Shown: positions 26,970 through 37,113, counted from the first letter of the stretch. The stretch: 64,000 nucleotides of DNA from Burkholderia contaminans (GCF_029633825.1 NZ_CP090643.1:310001-374000); one strand, 5' to 3'. The notes: generated by a model not told the origin, from the letters alone. Numbers and translations: made by a program.

Positions 26970-27242
26970 ATGAGCCACACAATTCGCGAGAAACAGAAGC
27001 TGCTCAACCGGGTGCGCCGCATCAAGGGGCAGCTCGAAGCGGTGGAGCGCTCGCTCGAGGAAGAGCGCGGTTGCTCCGAGGTGCTGCAGCAGATTACGAG
27101 CTGCCGTGGCGCGATGAATGGTCTTCTGGCAGTGGTGCTGGAGGACCATGTCCGAACTCATCTGGTCGATGCCGATCCGTCGCACGGGCATGTCAGCGGC
27201 ACAGAGGAGCTGATCGAAGTGATCCACAGCTATTTCAGGTAA
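26970..27242 (+). CDS. dmeR: RcnR/DmeR-type metal-sensing repressor
   Basis: A 90-residue all-helical CsoR/RcnR-family regulator. Starting at ATG 26970 the numbering places H3, C35, H60 and H64 exactly where E. coli RcnR has its Ni/Co ligands. FrmR lacks the last histidine, so a Co/Ni sensor is favoured over a formaldehyde sensor. ATG 26961 is an alternative start, but it would shift H3. The gene is 9 bp ahead of dmeF and clearly forms an operon with it. Confidence 0.88.
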   Translation: MSHTIREKQKLLNRVRRIKGQLEAVERSLEEERGCSEVLQQITSCRGAMNGLLAVVLEDHVRTHLVDADPSHGHVSGTEELIEVIHSYFR

Positions 27243-27251
27243 GAGGGCAAC

Positions 27252-28559
27252 ATGAGCGATTTCCAGAGCGCAGCCTTTGGCGCCGGACACGATCACATCT
27301 ATCTCGGCGCGGCACACGCGCAGAACGAGCGGCGGACCTGGGCAGTCATTGCGCTTTGCAGTGCGATGATGGTGGCCGAGATTCTTGGCGGCAGTCTGTT
27401 CGGCTCACTGGCGCTGGTCGCCGACGGTCTGCACATGTCAACGCACGCGGGTGCCATGCTGATCGCGGCGCTTGCTTACACTTACGCGCGCCGGCACGCG
27501 TCGGATCCGCGCTTCGTGTTTGGAACCGGCAAGCTTGGCGATCTGGCGGGGTTCACCAGCGCCATCGTGCTGGCGATGATTGCGCTGCTGATCGCCTATG
27601 AGGCGGTATCCCGTTTCTTTTCGCCGGTGCCAATCCATTTCGGGGAAGCGATTCCCATCGCGGTGGTCGGACTGCTGGTCAACCTGGCGAGCGTCTGGCT
27701 GCTGAGCGGTGACCATCACGGTCATGGCCACGGGCATGCGCATGGACATGGGCACGGTCACGGTCACGGCCATGGCGACGAAGATCACGGCGACCATGCT
27801 CATGACGATGAGGTCCGGCGCATATTCACTCCGTCTGGCGTGTTCGAGGTTTCGGTTTTCGAGGACGGCGTGCCGCCCGTCTTCCGCATAACGCCGGCGA
27901 CGGAGGATTCGCGCCTGGCCGCAGACGGGGTTTCGGTCACGACGGTACGCCCGGACGGCGCACGTCAAGCGTTCACGTTCGTTGACCGGGGCGGCTACCT
28001 GGAGTCAACCGACCAGATTCCGGAGCCGCACGAGTTCAAGGCCGTCGTCCGGTTGAGCGACGGCTTGCACGAACTCGCCTTCGAGGAGCATGAGCACGAC
28101 CATGACGACGCAGTCACCGCTGCGAACCGGGATCACAATATCCGTTCGGCGTACGTCCACGTGATCGCGGATGCAGCCGTCTCCGTGCTGGCCATCATTG
28201 GGCTGGTGCTGGCGCGTACGTTCGGCTGGATGTGGATGGACCCGCTTGCCGGCGTGATTGGCGCACTGGTGATCGCGAACTGGTCGTGGGGTTTGATGCG
28301 CGACACGGGCGGGATTTTGCTCGACATGAATCTGGACCGCAAACTGTCTGACAATGTCCGTCGCACGATCGAGGGCCATGGCGACCGGGTAATCGACCTG
28401 CACGTATGGCGCCTGGGACCCGGTCACATGGGCGCGGTGGTGTCGGTTGCGACTACCGAGCCGCAACGCAGCCCTGGCTTCTATCACGCAGCACTCAAAC
28501 GCTTCCGGGGCTTGTCGCACGTGACGGTGGAAGTCAACCCGACGCGTGTCGCAGCCTGA
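27252..28559 (+). CDS. dmeF: CDF-family Co/Ni efflux transporter DmeF
   Basis: A 435-residue cation diffusion facilitator. Metal-site motifs are HMSTHAGAML (TM2, ADGLHMSTH) and HVIADAAVS (TM5). Between the two halves is a long cytoplasmic loop rich in HGH repeats and a beta-rich insert (residues ~155-275) characteristic of DmeF. The C-terminal domain ends GLSHVTVEVNP. It exports Co(II) and Ni(II) into the periplasm. The operon with the RcnR-like gene supports the DmeRF call. Confidence 0.9.
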   Translation: MSDFQSAAFGAGHDHIYLGAAHAQNERRTWAVIALCSAMMVAEILGGSLFGSLALVADGLHMSTHAGAMLIAALAYTYARRHASDPRFVFGTGKLGDLAGFTSAIVLAMIALLIAYEAVSRFFSPVPIHFGEAIPIAVVGLLVNLASVWLLSGDHHGHGHGHAHGHGHGHGHGHGDEDHGDHAHDDEVRRIFTPSGVFEVSVFEDGVPPVFRITPATEDSRLAADGVSVTTVRPDGARQAFTFVDRGGYLESTDQIPEPHEFKAVVRLSDGLHELAFEEHEHDHDDAVTAANRDHNIRSAYVHVIADAAVSVLAIIGLVLARTFGWMWMDPLAGVIGALVIANWSWGLMRDTGGILLDMNLDRKLSDNVRRTIEGHGDRVIDLHVWRLGPGHMGAVVSVATTEPQRSPGFYHAALKRFRGLSHVTVEVNPTRVAA

Positions 28560-28562
28560 GCG

Positions 28563-28787
28563 ATGGCCGTCAGGTCACCGTGCATCGACGTGTGCGTCAT
28601 GGATGGTCGGACAGGGTTCTGCACCGGCTGCCTGCGCACACGCGATGAAATCCGCAACTGGAAGACAATGACGGACCATCGGCGGCATCAGGTCATCAAC
28701 GATCGCGCGCGACAGCAGGCAAAACTTGTACGAGGGCCGGCGCACGGCGATGGCCGGGGCGCCACGGGCTCTGGAACTCCGGAATGA
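28563..28787 (+). CDS. DUF1289-family small protein
   Basis: 74 residues beginning MAVRSPCIDVCVMDGRTGFCTGCLRTRDEI, where PCxxxCxxD...CxGCxRtxdEi is the DUF1289 cysteine signature, probably zinc-binding. It starts 3 bp after dmeF and so shares its transcript. The tail after residue ~45 is not conserved-looking. Function unknown. Confidence 0.8.
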   Translation: MAVRSPCIDVCVMDGRTGFCTGCLRTRDEIRNWKTMTDHRRHQVINDRARQQAKLVRGPAHGDGRGATGSGTPE

Positions 28788-29279
28788 CGAAGTGCGGTGT
28801 AGCGCCGTGAAACACACTTGCCTGAAGGGCGCCGCAGCCGCCTTGTACGGCCACACTAACACTACCGGCGACGCCCCGTTGCTATAGCAGATGGCGTCAG
28901 ACCCGGAGCATATCAACCTGACCGGCGACTCCCGGCGGCTTCCGCAGCGCCAGGACTGGCTTGCGCGAATTCAGGCCGTTGCTGCCGCGGCAGCAGGCTT
29001 GACGTGCCTTATGTTCTCTGAGGCCGCCGCTGGAGCCAAACCAGCGCGATGGTCACGGCGCAAAAAGCGGCGCCCGCATAGGGGTGCCGTCAAGATTCGG
29101 ACTTTTTCGTACGTTTAGCGGCGAGATCGTCAGGTTAGGGTCTTCGACACGGAGAAACGTGTGTCCACCAATGAGGAAGTCAACCCTAACGTGACGCGCT
29201 TTGGTCGCAGGCCTGACGTCAGGTTGAAGCATGCCTCAGCCTGACACCCGACGCGTGACTGAGCGCACCGATGCGCAGA
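28788..29279. other. Intergenic stretch between the dme and mer loci
   Basis: It lies between convergent transcription units. An open frame at 28891-29118 (75 codons) has no clear ribosome binding site. A 12-bp palindrome CCTGACGTCAGG lies near 29212-29223 and a GACACG...CGTGTGTC hairpin near 29147-29166. These could mark transcript ends, but neither has a T-run. Confidence 0.4.
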
Positions 29280-29516
29280 TCACCGGGGCGCCCGGAACGC
29301 GCGCAGCGCCCATGTGAGCGACAAGGCAAAAAACGCCAGCAGCACGACCACGGCGATGCCCTGATGCTGGCTGACGAGTGCTCCGGCCGCCGTGCCGGAC
29401 AGTGCCAGCAGCACGATCGGCAAATGGCATGGGCACGTGAGCGCCGCGAGCGCACCCCAGAGCCAGGCGCGCCAGCGGGCGCTACGAGTTAATCCGGGTG
29501 CAGTTGGATCACGCAC
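29280..29516 (-). CDS. merE: Mercury uptake protein MerE
   Basis: A 78-residue two-segment membrane protein with the signature [20 protein letters not shown] and the ending [11 protein letters not shown], matching MerE over its usual 78 residues. GTG 29516 is chosen because it gives exactly the family length and overlaps the merB stop by 8 bp. MerE is a broad mercury (Hg(II) and methylmercury) importer. It is the last gene of the mer operon. Confidence 0.88.
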   Translation of the reverse strand: MRDPTAPGLTRSARWRAWLWGALAALTCPCHLPIVLLALSGTAAGALVSQHQGIAVVVLLAFFALSLTWALRAFRAPR

Positions 29517-30165
29517 GGTTTGTGCTCCCCGCGTTTCGCAGGCAGGTGGCCCCCAACAGCCGCTCGGCACACTCGCGGCCCACGGCGAAGGCGTCCCGGA
29601 CGCTCACAACCTCGATGCCGGGGCGTGTCGCGGCCCACTGCTGACCCGCGGCGGCAGAGGCAAAGAAATGCACATGACAGCAGAACGCAGCGCGGATGTC
29701 AGGCGTGTTCTGCGGGAGGATCAGCGACACGGCCGCGCCCGTCGGCTCGATGTCCTCTATCGCGGTGGGCGTGACCGTGAGCGAGACCGGTGTGCCGGTG
29801 GCGGCACATCGCGAGACCACGTGGGCCGTCCGGTCGATCAGCGCCGGGAAGAACAGCGTATCGAAGGCACACCACGTGTACAGGCGCCGGCCGTCGACCT
29901 CGAAAGTGTGCGGGGTCTCACGCAACGTCAAGCCGTAGCCGACGACGTTGCCATAGTCGTCCCACTCCGTGCTTACCGCCTGTTCGAGTGCCACGCTCAC
30001 CCGCTCGATGGGCCAGTCCAAGGCCAGGGCCAATGCGGCCGGAGAAACCGGCGCCCCCTTGCTGAGTTCACGCAGCAGCACGACAAAGAGATCTGCAAAG
30101 CCTTCCAACTGGTTGGCCATCGCCAGGCGCTCGACCAGTTCGGCCGTATGGCGCGCAAGGTTCAT
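29509..30165 (-). CDS. merB: Organomercurial lyase MerB
   Basis: 218 residues. The catalytic residues are visible: the first cysteine and aspartate in [12 protein letters not shown] and the second cysteine in [10 protein letters not shown]. It cleaves the carbon-mercury bond and hands Hg(II) to MerA. ATG 30165 gives the usual N-terminus; an ATG at 30198 is in frame. It sits 17 bp after merA. Its presence makes this a broad-spectrum mercury operon. Confidence 0.92.
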   Translation of the reverse strand: MNLARHTAELVERLAMANQLEGFADLFVVLLRELSKGAPVSPAALALALDWPIERVSVALEQAVSTEWDDYGNVVGYGLTLRETPHTFEVDGRRLYTWCAFDTLFFPALIDRTAHVVSRCAATGTPVSLTVTPTAIEDIEPTGAAVSLILPQNTPDIRAAFCCHVHFFASAAAGQQWAATRPGIEVVSVRDAFAVGRECAERLLGATCLRNAGSTNRA

Positions 30166-30182
30166 CGTCGTCCCCCCACAGG

Positions 30183-31907
<1,725 letters not shown>

Positions 31908-32341
31908 TCAACCCTTGCGCACGCTGCCCGTGCACGAATCACACGTATCGGTGGCACAGACGCGTTGGGCCGGGGAGAACAGGTCCCAGAGCGATGTCGC
32001 CACCATAATGGCGAGACCGGGATAGAGCAGCCAGCCGCTGCGCTCGCCATAGGCGCGCATCACAAACACGGCTGCCAGCACCAGCAGCGGCCCGATCAGG
32101 CCGGGCACGGTACGGCGCCACTGCCGATGCTTGAGCCAGCCGACCGCATTGGCGAACAGCGCGACGCCGGCGAAGGCCGGTAGCAGGATGCGGATGAACA
32201 ACCCTTCGTACTGGCTCAGGAAGCCCAGACCAATGGTGGCGCCCAGACTGGCGATCGCGGGAAGCAGCTCGCACAGCCCATCGCCGACACGATGCTGCCA
32301 AGCAAACCGGCCTTATCGGCCGCGCGCGTGACGAATGACAT
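31908..32341 (-). pseudogene. merC: Mercury transporter MerC, single-base frameshift
   Basis: The first 26 residues (MSFVTRAADKAGLLGSIV, then AMGCASCFP) read in one frame from ATG 32341. The rest, from FIRILLPAFAGVALFANAVGW to CATDTCDSCTGS, reads in another, ending at 31908. The switch is at a three-G run near 32260 (+ strand); one extra base restores a normal ~144-residue MerC. As written, the protein is truncated, but MerT and MerP are intact so mercury import remains possible. A sequencing error in the homopolymer is an alternative. Confidence 0.85.
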
Positions 32342-32359
32342 TGCAGTACCTCTGTAGTT

Positions 32360-32635
32360 TCAGGGCTTGACCGACGACGGATAGCCCGCGTCCGCCGTAG
32401 CCTTGGTCAGTGCCTGGACGCTCGTCTTGCCATCGTCGAACGTCACGACGGCTTCGCGCTGCTCGAAACGGACATCCGTTTTTTCGACGCCCGTAACTTG
32501 GGACAGCGCGTGTTTGACCGTAATGGGGCAGGCGGCACACGTCATGCCGGGCACAGACAGCGTAACCGTCTGCGTCGCGGCCCAGACCGGGACGGCAACA
32601 ACGGCGAGCGCGAGTGCTGCAAGCAGCTTTTTCAT
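32360..32635 (-). CDS. merP: Periplasmic mercury-binding protein MerP
   Basis: 91 residues: a signal peptide ending VWA, then a heavy-metal-associated domain with the Hg-binding GMTCAACPITV. It collects Hg(II) in the periplasm and passes it to MerT. ATG 32635 has GGAG at good spacing, 15 bp after the merT stop. Confidence 0.95.
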   Translation of the reverse strand: MKKLLAALALAVVAVPVWAATQTVTLSVPGMTCAACPITVKHALSQVTGVEKTDVRFEQREAVVTFDDGKTSVQALTKATADAGYPSSVKP

Positions 32636-32649
32636 GATGAACTCCAGGT

Positions 32650-33000
32650 TCAATAGAACAGGGGCAGTACGTAGGGGAAACCAACCGCGATCAGTACCAA
32701 CGCGACAACGATCCAGAAGATGAGCTTGTACGCGGCGCGCACCTGTGGAATCGCGCACACCTCGCCGGGCCTGCACACCGCAACGGGCCGAAAGATGCGT
32801 CGGCCGGCGAAGAACAACGCCACCAGTGCCACGCCGATGAAAGCCGGCCGCCAGGGTTCGAGCAAAGTCAGATTGCCGATCCAGGCGCCGCTCACACCCA
32901 GCGCGACGAGCACCAGTGGCCCGAGGCAGCAGGTCGACGCGAGGATAGCGGCCAGTCCGCCGGCGGCAAGTGCGCCGCGCCCATTCTGCTGTTCCGCCAT
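32650..33000 (-). CDS. merT: Mercuric ion transporter MerT
   Basis: 116 residues and three membrane segments. The first segment carries the cysteine pair [14 protein letters not shown] and the cytoplasmic loop has [10 protein letters not shown]. It imports Hg(II) to the cytoplasm for MerA. ATG 33000 follows GGAAGGG. It is the first gene of the leftward mer operon behind the standard merO/P region. Confidence 0.95.
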   Translation of the reverse strand: MAEQQNGRGALAAGGLAAILASTCCLGPLVLVALGVSGAWIGNLTLLEPWRPAFIGVALVALFFAGRRIFRPVAVCRPGEVCAIPQVRAAYKLIFWIVVALVLIAVGFPYVLPLFY

Positions 33001-33026
33001 ACGCTGCCCTTCCGAATATCCACTGA

Positions 33027-33066
33027 GTAGCGTAACCTTACTTCCGTACCTATGTACGGAGTCAAG
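33027..33066 (-). promoter_or_regulatory. mer promoter and MerR operator
   Basis: On the minus strand the -35 TTGACT (33060-33065) and -10 TAAGGT (33035-33040) are separated by 19 bp, the over-long spacer typical of MerR-activated promoters. The spacer contains the dyad CCGTAC-CTAT-GTACGG (33044-33059). The layout matches the Tn501/Tn21 merTPCA promoter. Confidence 0.93.
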
Positions 33067-33070
33067 CGGT

Positions 33071-33505
33071 ATGGATAACGGTAGCGAAAGCCTGACCATC
33101 GGCGCCTTCGCGAAGGCCGCCGGCGTCAATGTGGAGACGATCCGGTTCTATCAGCGCAAGGGATTGCTGCTGGAACCGGATAAGCCGTATGGCAGCATTC
33201 GCCGCTATGGCGAAGGCGATGTGACGAGGGTTCGGTTCGTCAAGTCGGCCCAGCGGCTGGGCTTCAGCCTCGACGAAATAGCGGACCTGTTGAAACTGGA
33301 GGATGGGACGCATTGCGACGAGGCGAGCAGCCTCGCGGAGCACAAGCTCCGCGACATTCAGGACAAACTCGCCGATCTCGAACGCATGGAAGCCGTGCTC
33401 ACCCAGCTCGTGTGCGCGTGCCATTCGCGCAAGGGCAACGTGTCGTGTCCGCTGATTGCCTCATTGCAGCGAGGCGAAGAACCACGTGACGTCGGCGCCG
33501 CGTAA
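33071..33505 (+). CDS. merR: Mercury-responsive regulator MerR
   Basis: 144 residues. The N-terminal winged helix is [24 protein letters not shown] and a dimerisation helix follows. Hg-binding cysteines lie in [26 protein letters not shown]. It represses and, with Hg(II), activates the divergent merT promoter by untwisting its 19-bp spacer. It is the only mer gene on the + strand. Confidence 0.95.
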   Translation: MDNGSESLTIGAFAKAAGVNVETIRFYQRKGLLLEPDKPYGSIRRYGEGDVTRVRFVKSAQRLGFSLDEIADLLKLEDGTHCDEASSLAEHKLRDIQDKLADLERMEAVLTQLVCACHSRKGNVSCPLIASLQRGEEPRDVGAA

Positions 33506-33546
33506 GTGCCATTCGCCATTAACGTACGCAAAAGTCCGTTTCTTGA

Positions 33547-33986
33547 GGGCACCCGTTACCGGGCGCGATCACGGTCGCTGCTGCGATGCTGACCGGGCTT
33601 GCCGGCTACGGCGTGAGTCTGGTGTTCTTTGTGATCGCGCTCCGGCACCTCGGTCAGCCCGGGCCGGCGCCTACTTCTCGGTTGCGCCGCTTTTCGGCGT
33701 GGCGCTATCGTTGCTTATCTGGCCCGAGTGGCCGTCCGTGTCTTTCTGGATCGCCACCGCCATGATGGCGCTGGGCATTTGGCTGCACGTGCGTGAACGA
33801 CATGAGCATGAGCATACGCACGAGCCTCTCGAACACACGCATCGCCATCGCCACGACGAACATCACCAGCACGAGCACGATTTCCCATTCGATAGCGATG
33901 AACCCCATACCCATCCGCATGTGCACCTGCCCATCACCCATTCGCATGCACACTTCCCGGATGTGCATCACCGGCACAAGCATTAG
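33547..33986 (+). pseudogene. Remnant of an EamA/DMT-family transporter (3' end, frameshifted)
   Basis: The first frame gives MLTGLAGYGVSLVFFVIALRHLG. Near 33656 the frame must shift by one base to continue ARAGAYFSVAPLFGVALSLLIWP, a final membrane segment, and a ~60-residue histidine-rich tail (HEHEHTHEPLEHTHRH and DVHHRHKH at the end). The 5' two thirds of the usual gene are missing; the remnant starts ~40 bp after merR. The mer locus probably replaced the rest. Confidence 0.7.
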
Positions 33987-34128
33987 GTGCGCGAACTGAG
34001 CGCGTGCAGAACGGCGAGCAGGCGATATGCCACGGGCAAGACGAAGATTACGAGGTGCCGTTCCCGCTCTGATCAGAGGCTAGAAGCTTCGGCAGTCGGC
34101 GCCGGTGTACCCTTGGGGCATTACAACT

Positions 34129-34273
34129 TGTGTCAAACTCTTTTGTCGCAAAATGCTTCTGCGAATTGTGTTGGATTGCGTTAGTGTCAAGCTCTATTTC
34201 ATCGGTGCCTAACCCAGTAGATCGCTAAGCATCTGATTTTATTGTGCGCGCTGTGTCAAACTCTATTGTTCGT
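34129..34273 (+). repeat. Three spaced GTGTCAA(A/G)CTCT repeats
   Basis: Copies begin near 34129, 34183 and 34252. The first and third share 18 of 21 bases from TGTGTCAAACTCT onward; the second is weaker. They stand in the same orientation, 54 and 69 bp apart, at the junction between the mer/DMT block and the small-gene array. The pattern could be an array of transposase-binding sites at a transposon end or regulator sites. Confidence 0.4.
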
Positions 34274-34711
34274 TCACAGGTGGCACTGGTCGTGTTGAGC
34301 GCGCTGAACGGCGCACACGCGGCGTCGTACGTCGTTGATGTTCAGTTCCCCGGCGACGCGAGCGCAAAGCCCGCCACGCTCAATCTGGAAGACCACGGTA
34401 AGCCACAAACGGCTAAAGGCCCTGGCGGTCTGTTCGTGGCGGTCGCAGCGCAGCAGGCGCTCGAAAGCAAGCTGCTTGAATCGCGGGTTAACGTGATCGA
34501 CAACGTAGGCACCGACCGGGCCGTGGGTACAGGCGTGACAACGCAGTATCTGGCGCTGAACCGACCTCTGACGCTGCAAAGCCCCGCTGGGGCCGGTGTT
34601 GTGTTAACGCTCAAGCAGATTCGCGAATTACCATCGGAAAAAGCAACATGCGCGACTTCTTTGAGAAATGCCTGGTCTTCGGGGGAATCATTCTCGCGTT
34701 CTGGCTGTTGA
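34244..34711 (+). CDS. Possible exported protein at the head of the small-gene array
   Basis: A 155-codon frame. From GTG 34253 it reads like a signal peptide (SQVALVVLSALNGAHA) followed by a polar domain (SYVVDVQFPGDASAKPATL). The 3' end overlaps the next gene by 64 bp in another frame, and the last ~25 codons look non-coding. The real stop may have been lost by a frameshift. No family recognised. Confidence 0.4.
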   Translation: MRAVSNSIVRSQVALVVLSALNGAHAASYVVDVQFPGDASAKPATLNLEDHGKPQTAKGPGGLFVAVAAQQALESKLLESRVNVIDNVGTDRAVGTGVTTQYLALNRPLTLQSPAGAGVVLTLKQIRELPSEKATCATSLRNAWSSGESFSRSGC

Positions 34712-34848
34712 CCTTCGACCGGCGCAGCCCAATGCAAAGGCGCAAGGAGGACGCGCGACAGCGCGCGTGGGATGACGAACGACGACGCAACGACGACGCT
34801 GCTGCCGCTTATCAAGCACAGCACAATCGGCACGATCACCACCGGTAG
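34648..34848 (+). CDS. Small membrane-anchored protein
   Basis: 66 residues. A single N-terminal membrane helix (LVFGGIILAFWLL) is followed by a highly charged tail (RRKEDARQRAWDDERRRNDD) ending in a His-rich HNRHDHHR. It is preceded by GGAAAAA 5 nt upstream of ATG. Unknown function. Confidence 0.55.
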   Translation: MRDFFEKCLVFGGIILAFWLLTFDRRSPMQRRKEDARQRAWDDERRRNDDAAAAYQAQHNRHDHHR

Positions 34849-34865
34849 GAAAACGGGGAACATCA

Positions 34866-35081
34866 ATGCCAACTATTCAAGGAAAGCATGTGAGCAAGAA
34901 AATCTCGGTCGGACTGACTCCGGTCGTCGCGCTCGCGTTTACGGCATTCGGGTTCGGATTTGCAGTAGAAGCCTCGCTGTCGGTTGGTCCGAAGATGACC
35001 GTGCCGCTGCTCTGCTCCATTTTTGCATTCGGCGCGGTGATTGTCGCGGTCGTCCTGAGCGCACGGGAATCCAACGGCTGA
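34866..35081 (+). CDS. Small membrane protein
   Basis: 71 residues with two membrane helices (VVALAFTAFGFGFAVEA and LLCSIFAFGAVIVAVVL). The stop of the previous gene (TAG 34846) overlaps the GGAAAA motif that precedes it. Unknown function. Confidence 0.6.
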   Translation: MPTIQGKHVSKKISVGLTPVVALAFTAFGFGFAVEASLSVGPKMTVPLLCSIFAFGAVIVAVVLSARESNG

Positions 35082-35101
35082 TGCAACGGAAAGCAGAAAG
35101 C

Positions 35102-35284
35102 ATGGATACGAGCAACGAGAAGACCACCGGAACAACGGCAGAGCGGCAAGCGGTTCCTCCACTGAAGGTCTATCTGATTGCGCTCGCGGTTGTCGGCGCG
35201 GGGATCATGATCGTCCACGAAGGGCCGATGCACATCGCAGGCAGAGTGATCACGTCGCTGCAAAAGCTGGTTCTTGGCATCTGA
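35102..35284 (+). CDS. Small membrane protein
   Basis: 60 residues with a polar N-terminus (MDTSNEKTTGTTAERQ) and one membrane helix (VYLIALAVVGAGIMIV). GGAAAG stands upstream; an in-frame ATG at 35081 overlapping the previous stop is an alternative start. Unknown function. Confidence 0.55.
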   Translation: MDTSNEKTTGTTAERQAVPPLKVYLIALAVVGAGIMIVHEGPMHIAGRVITSLQKLVLGI

Positions 35285-35304
35285 GTGTGCATAGGAAAAA
35301 GATC

Positions 35305-35655
35305 ATGGCAAGCGAGCGACTGAATTTGGAGCAGGCTGCGAACGCGATTGGCGATGCCATGTACGCAATGCTTCCGGGTGGCGAGGTTCAGGTTGAGCCT
35401 GCGAGTGACGGCTTTGGCGTAGAGATTGTGCGCATCATTGCCGGGGTAGAGGGGCGCGGCGATGGCACGCGCTCGATGCTGGCCGCAACTGCACTTGCAG
35501 ACCGGCTCGGTGTTTGCGTGACGCTGACCCCGGACGGCAGCTACTACGAAGATGCGGATGCGGCAGCAGCGCGGTTGACCGAGTTCTATTCGCGATTCGG
35601 ATTCCGTCAGCACGCCTTCGGTACGATGCTGCGCGAACCCGTCAACTTCAATTGA
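35305..35655 (+). CDS. Small soluble protein, possibly acetyltransferase-like
   Basis: 116 residues. The C-terminal part (ARLTEFYSRFGFR to FGTMLREPV) resembles the last strand-helix region of GNAT acetyltransferases, but no acetyl-CoA motif (R/Q-x-x-G-x-G/A) is obvious. AGGAAAAA precedes ATG 35305; ATG 35287 is also in frame. Function not assigned. Confidence 0.55.
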   Translation: MASERLNLEQAANAIGDAMYAMLPGGEVQVEPASDGFGVEIVRIIAGVEGRGDGTRSMLAATALADRLGVCVTLTPDGSYYEDADAAAARLTEFYSRFGFRQHAFGTMLREPVNFN

Positions 35656-35675
35656 ACGGAAAACAGGAGCAACAG

Positions 35676-36146
35676 GTGGACCGCATAATTCTTACACCGG
35701 CGATCGTGGCGGACCTCGTTAGCGACTGTCTGGGAACAACAAAGGTCCTTGCGATCGTCGGGGCGTGTCAAACCGGCAAGACGATATCGCTGAAGCAATG
35801 GACGGAAGCATGCTGCGCGCAAGGGACCGCTCGGGTGGCCTACGTGGACTGCCACACTCTCCTGGTCAAGGACAAGGTTGAAGTCGCCTTCGAGGGTCAA
35901 ACGCGAGATGCAGCGGTCGGACACTATCCTTTGTTCGACCTCAACGGCGCCGACATCGTGGTTGTCGATGAGCCGCTACAGAACCGTGAGCTTGTGGGGC
36001 GGTTATTCGCGCATGTCGAACCGAGCGGAAGCGCTTTCATGCACCGGCTGTTGGTGTTGCCACTTCAGACGGAGAAGGCCATCGATCGCTTTGCCATTCC
36101 GCGCTCGGCGGTCCGTGTGTACTCGGTCGCCGGTTTGCCTCTGTAA
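35676..36146 (+). CDS. Compact P-loop NTPase
   Basis: 156 residues, the largest member of the array. Walker A is GACQTGKT at residues 29-36 and Walker B is ADIVVVDEP at ~91-99. Three cysteines lie near the first helix. GTG 35676 follows both the GGAAAA motif and a good AGGAG. It could be an ATPase driving a function shared by the array, or an isolated gene. No family recognised. Confidence 0.65.
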   Translation: MDRIILTPAIVADLVSDCLGTTKVLAIVGACQTGKTISLKQWTEACCAQGTARVAYVDCHTLLVKDKVEVAFEGQTRDAAVGHYPLFDLNGADIVVVDEPLQNRELVGRLFAHVEPSGSAFMHRLLVLPLQTEKAIDRFAIPRSAVRVYSVAGLPL

Positions 36147-36157
36147 CCACGGAAAAC

Positions 36158-36373
36158 ATGAGCCAAAGCACAGAAGCTGGCAAGCTGCCCGGATGGACGG
36201 TGTTGGTGTCGCTGCTCGGGTGCGCAATTGCCCTGATGATCCTGCTGGCGTGCCGACACATCGGCCTGTCGTGGTGGATCGGCGTGCCGGCCGCGATCGC
36301 GGTTACGGTTGCCAGCGTCTTTTTGGACCGCGCCATCGAGCGCAGGTGCGCCCCGTCAGGGCGCACGAACTGA
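36158..36373 (+). CDS. Small membrane protein
   Basis: 71 residues with two membrane helices (WTVLVSLLGCAIALMILLA and WIGVPAAIAVTVASVFL) and a basic C-terminus. GGAAAA lies 11 bp after the previous stop. Unknown function. Confidence 0.6.
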   Translation: MSQSTEAGKLPGWTVLVSLLGCAIALMILLACRHIGLSWWIGVPAAIAVTVASVFLDRAIERRCAPSGRTN

Positions 36374-36386
36374 TCGGAAAATTCGA

Positions 36387-36593
36387 ATGACTCAGATTTG
36401 TGCGGTATGCAGGGCGAGGCGTGGTGCTGGGATTCGCATTTTGGCCGCAATCGTCGTGGAGATCGCCAGTTTTGCGGTTGCTCGCCACTTCGATTCGGAT
36501 CTGATAGCAGCGTTTGGCGCGGCCACCACGATCATGATGCTTTGGTCGCCGTGTCGAGTCCTTTGGCGGCTGAACGAGACGACCTGCAAATAA
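36387..36593 (+). CDS. Small membrane protein with CxxC
   Basis: 68 residues beginning MTQICAVCRARRGAG (one CxxC), with a helix IRILAAIVVEIASFAVA and a second hydrophobic stretch. GGAAAA precedes ATG 36387. Unknown function. Confidence 0.55.
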   Translation: MTQICAVCRARRGAGIRILAAIVVEIASFAVARHFDSDLIAAFGAATTIMMLWSPCRVLWRLNETTCK

Positions 36594-36610
36594 CCACGGA
36601 ACACACGACG

Positions 36611-36826
36611 ATGAAAGGCAAGTACGTATTGTCATGTGGCGCGCTCGGAGGCCGCAGCCCGAAGACAGGGAAGCGCGTCGGTGAACGGCATCGCTGGAGC
36701 GGTGGCGGATGGGGCAAAGGACACTGCGAGTTTTGCTTCAGGACGCTCGATCAGGTTCTCGTCGACGACATACCGAAAGCGGGCTCGACGCAGCACCTTG
36801 AACGTGCGCTGGCCTCAGCCAAATGA
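36611..36826 (+). CDS. Small cysteine-containing protein, zinc-ribbon-like
   Basis: 71 residues, glycine-rich, with LSCGALGG and HCEFCFRTL (CxxC). The motif upstream is the variant GGAACAC. Unknown function; metal binding is possible. Confidence 0.55.
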   Translation: MKGKYVLSCGALGGRSPKTGKRVGERHRWSGGGWGKGHCEFCFRTLDQVLVDDIPKAGSTQHLERALASAK

Positions 36827-36838
36827 CCAAGGAAAAAC

Positions 36839-37090
36839 ATGGACTGCATTGACGAGAGAGCCGTGCCCGAGGGTTGGTCAGTGGAACAGCATTCGGGCTT
36901 CCCGCATGTTGTCGTCCTCTCCCGGCCGGCCGGCGGCTGCGTCAGCATCAACATGAAGAAGCGGATCTTCGGGCCCGGTTACGGTTGCCCGCACGTCGCG
37001 ATGGGCGGTGCACCGACGTATGAGGGACGCGCATGGAAAGCGCGCATTGTGACGGACGCCGTGGCGTGGCTTGATCGCCAGATGGCATGA
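36839..37090 (+). CDS. Small protein of unknown function
   Basis: 83 residues, soluble. It includes FPHVVVLSRPAGGCVSINM and ends AVAWLDRQMA. GGAAAAA is 4 nt before ATG. No family recognised. Confidence 0.6.
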   Translation: MDCIDERAVPEGWSVEQHSGFPHVVVLSRPAGGCVSINMKKRIFGPGYGCPHVAMGGAPTYEGRAWKARIVTDAVAWLDRQMA

Positions 37091-37113
37091 CGCTGCGGAA
37101 AACAGGAAACGTG

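Noticed and set aside
34129..34273. Cargo-side end of the tnsBCD element
   Set aside because: The repeats point the wrong way for the right boundary of an element whose tns genes lie to the left; kept only as a possible end of a different element.
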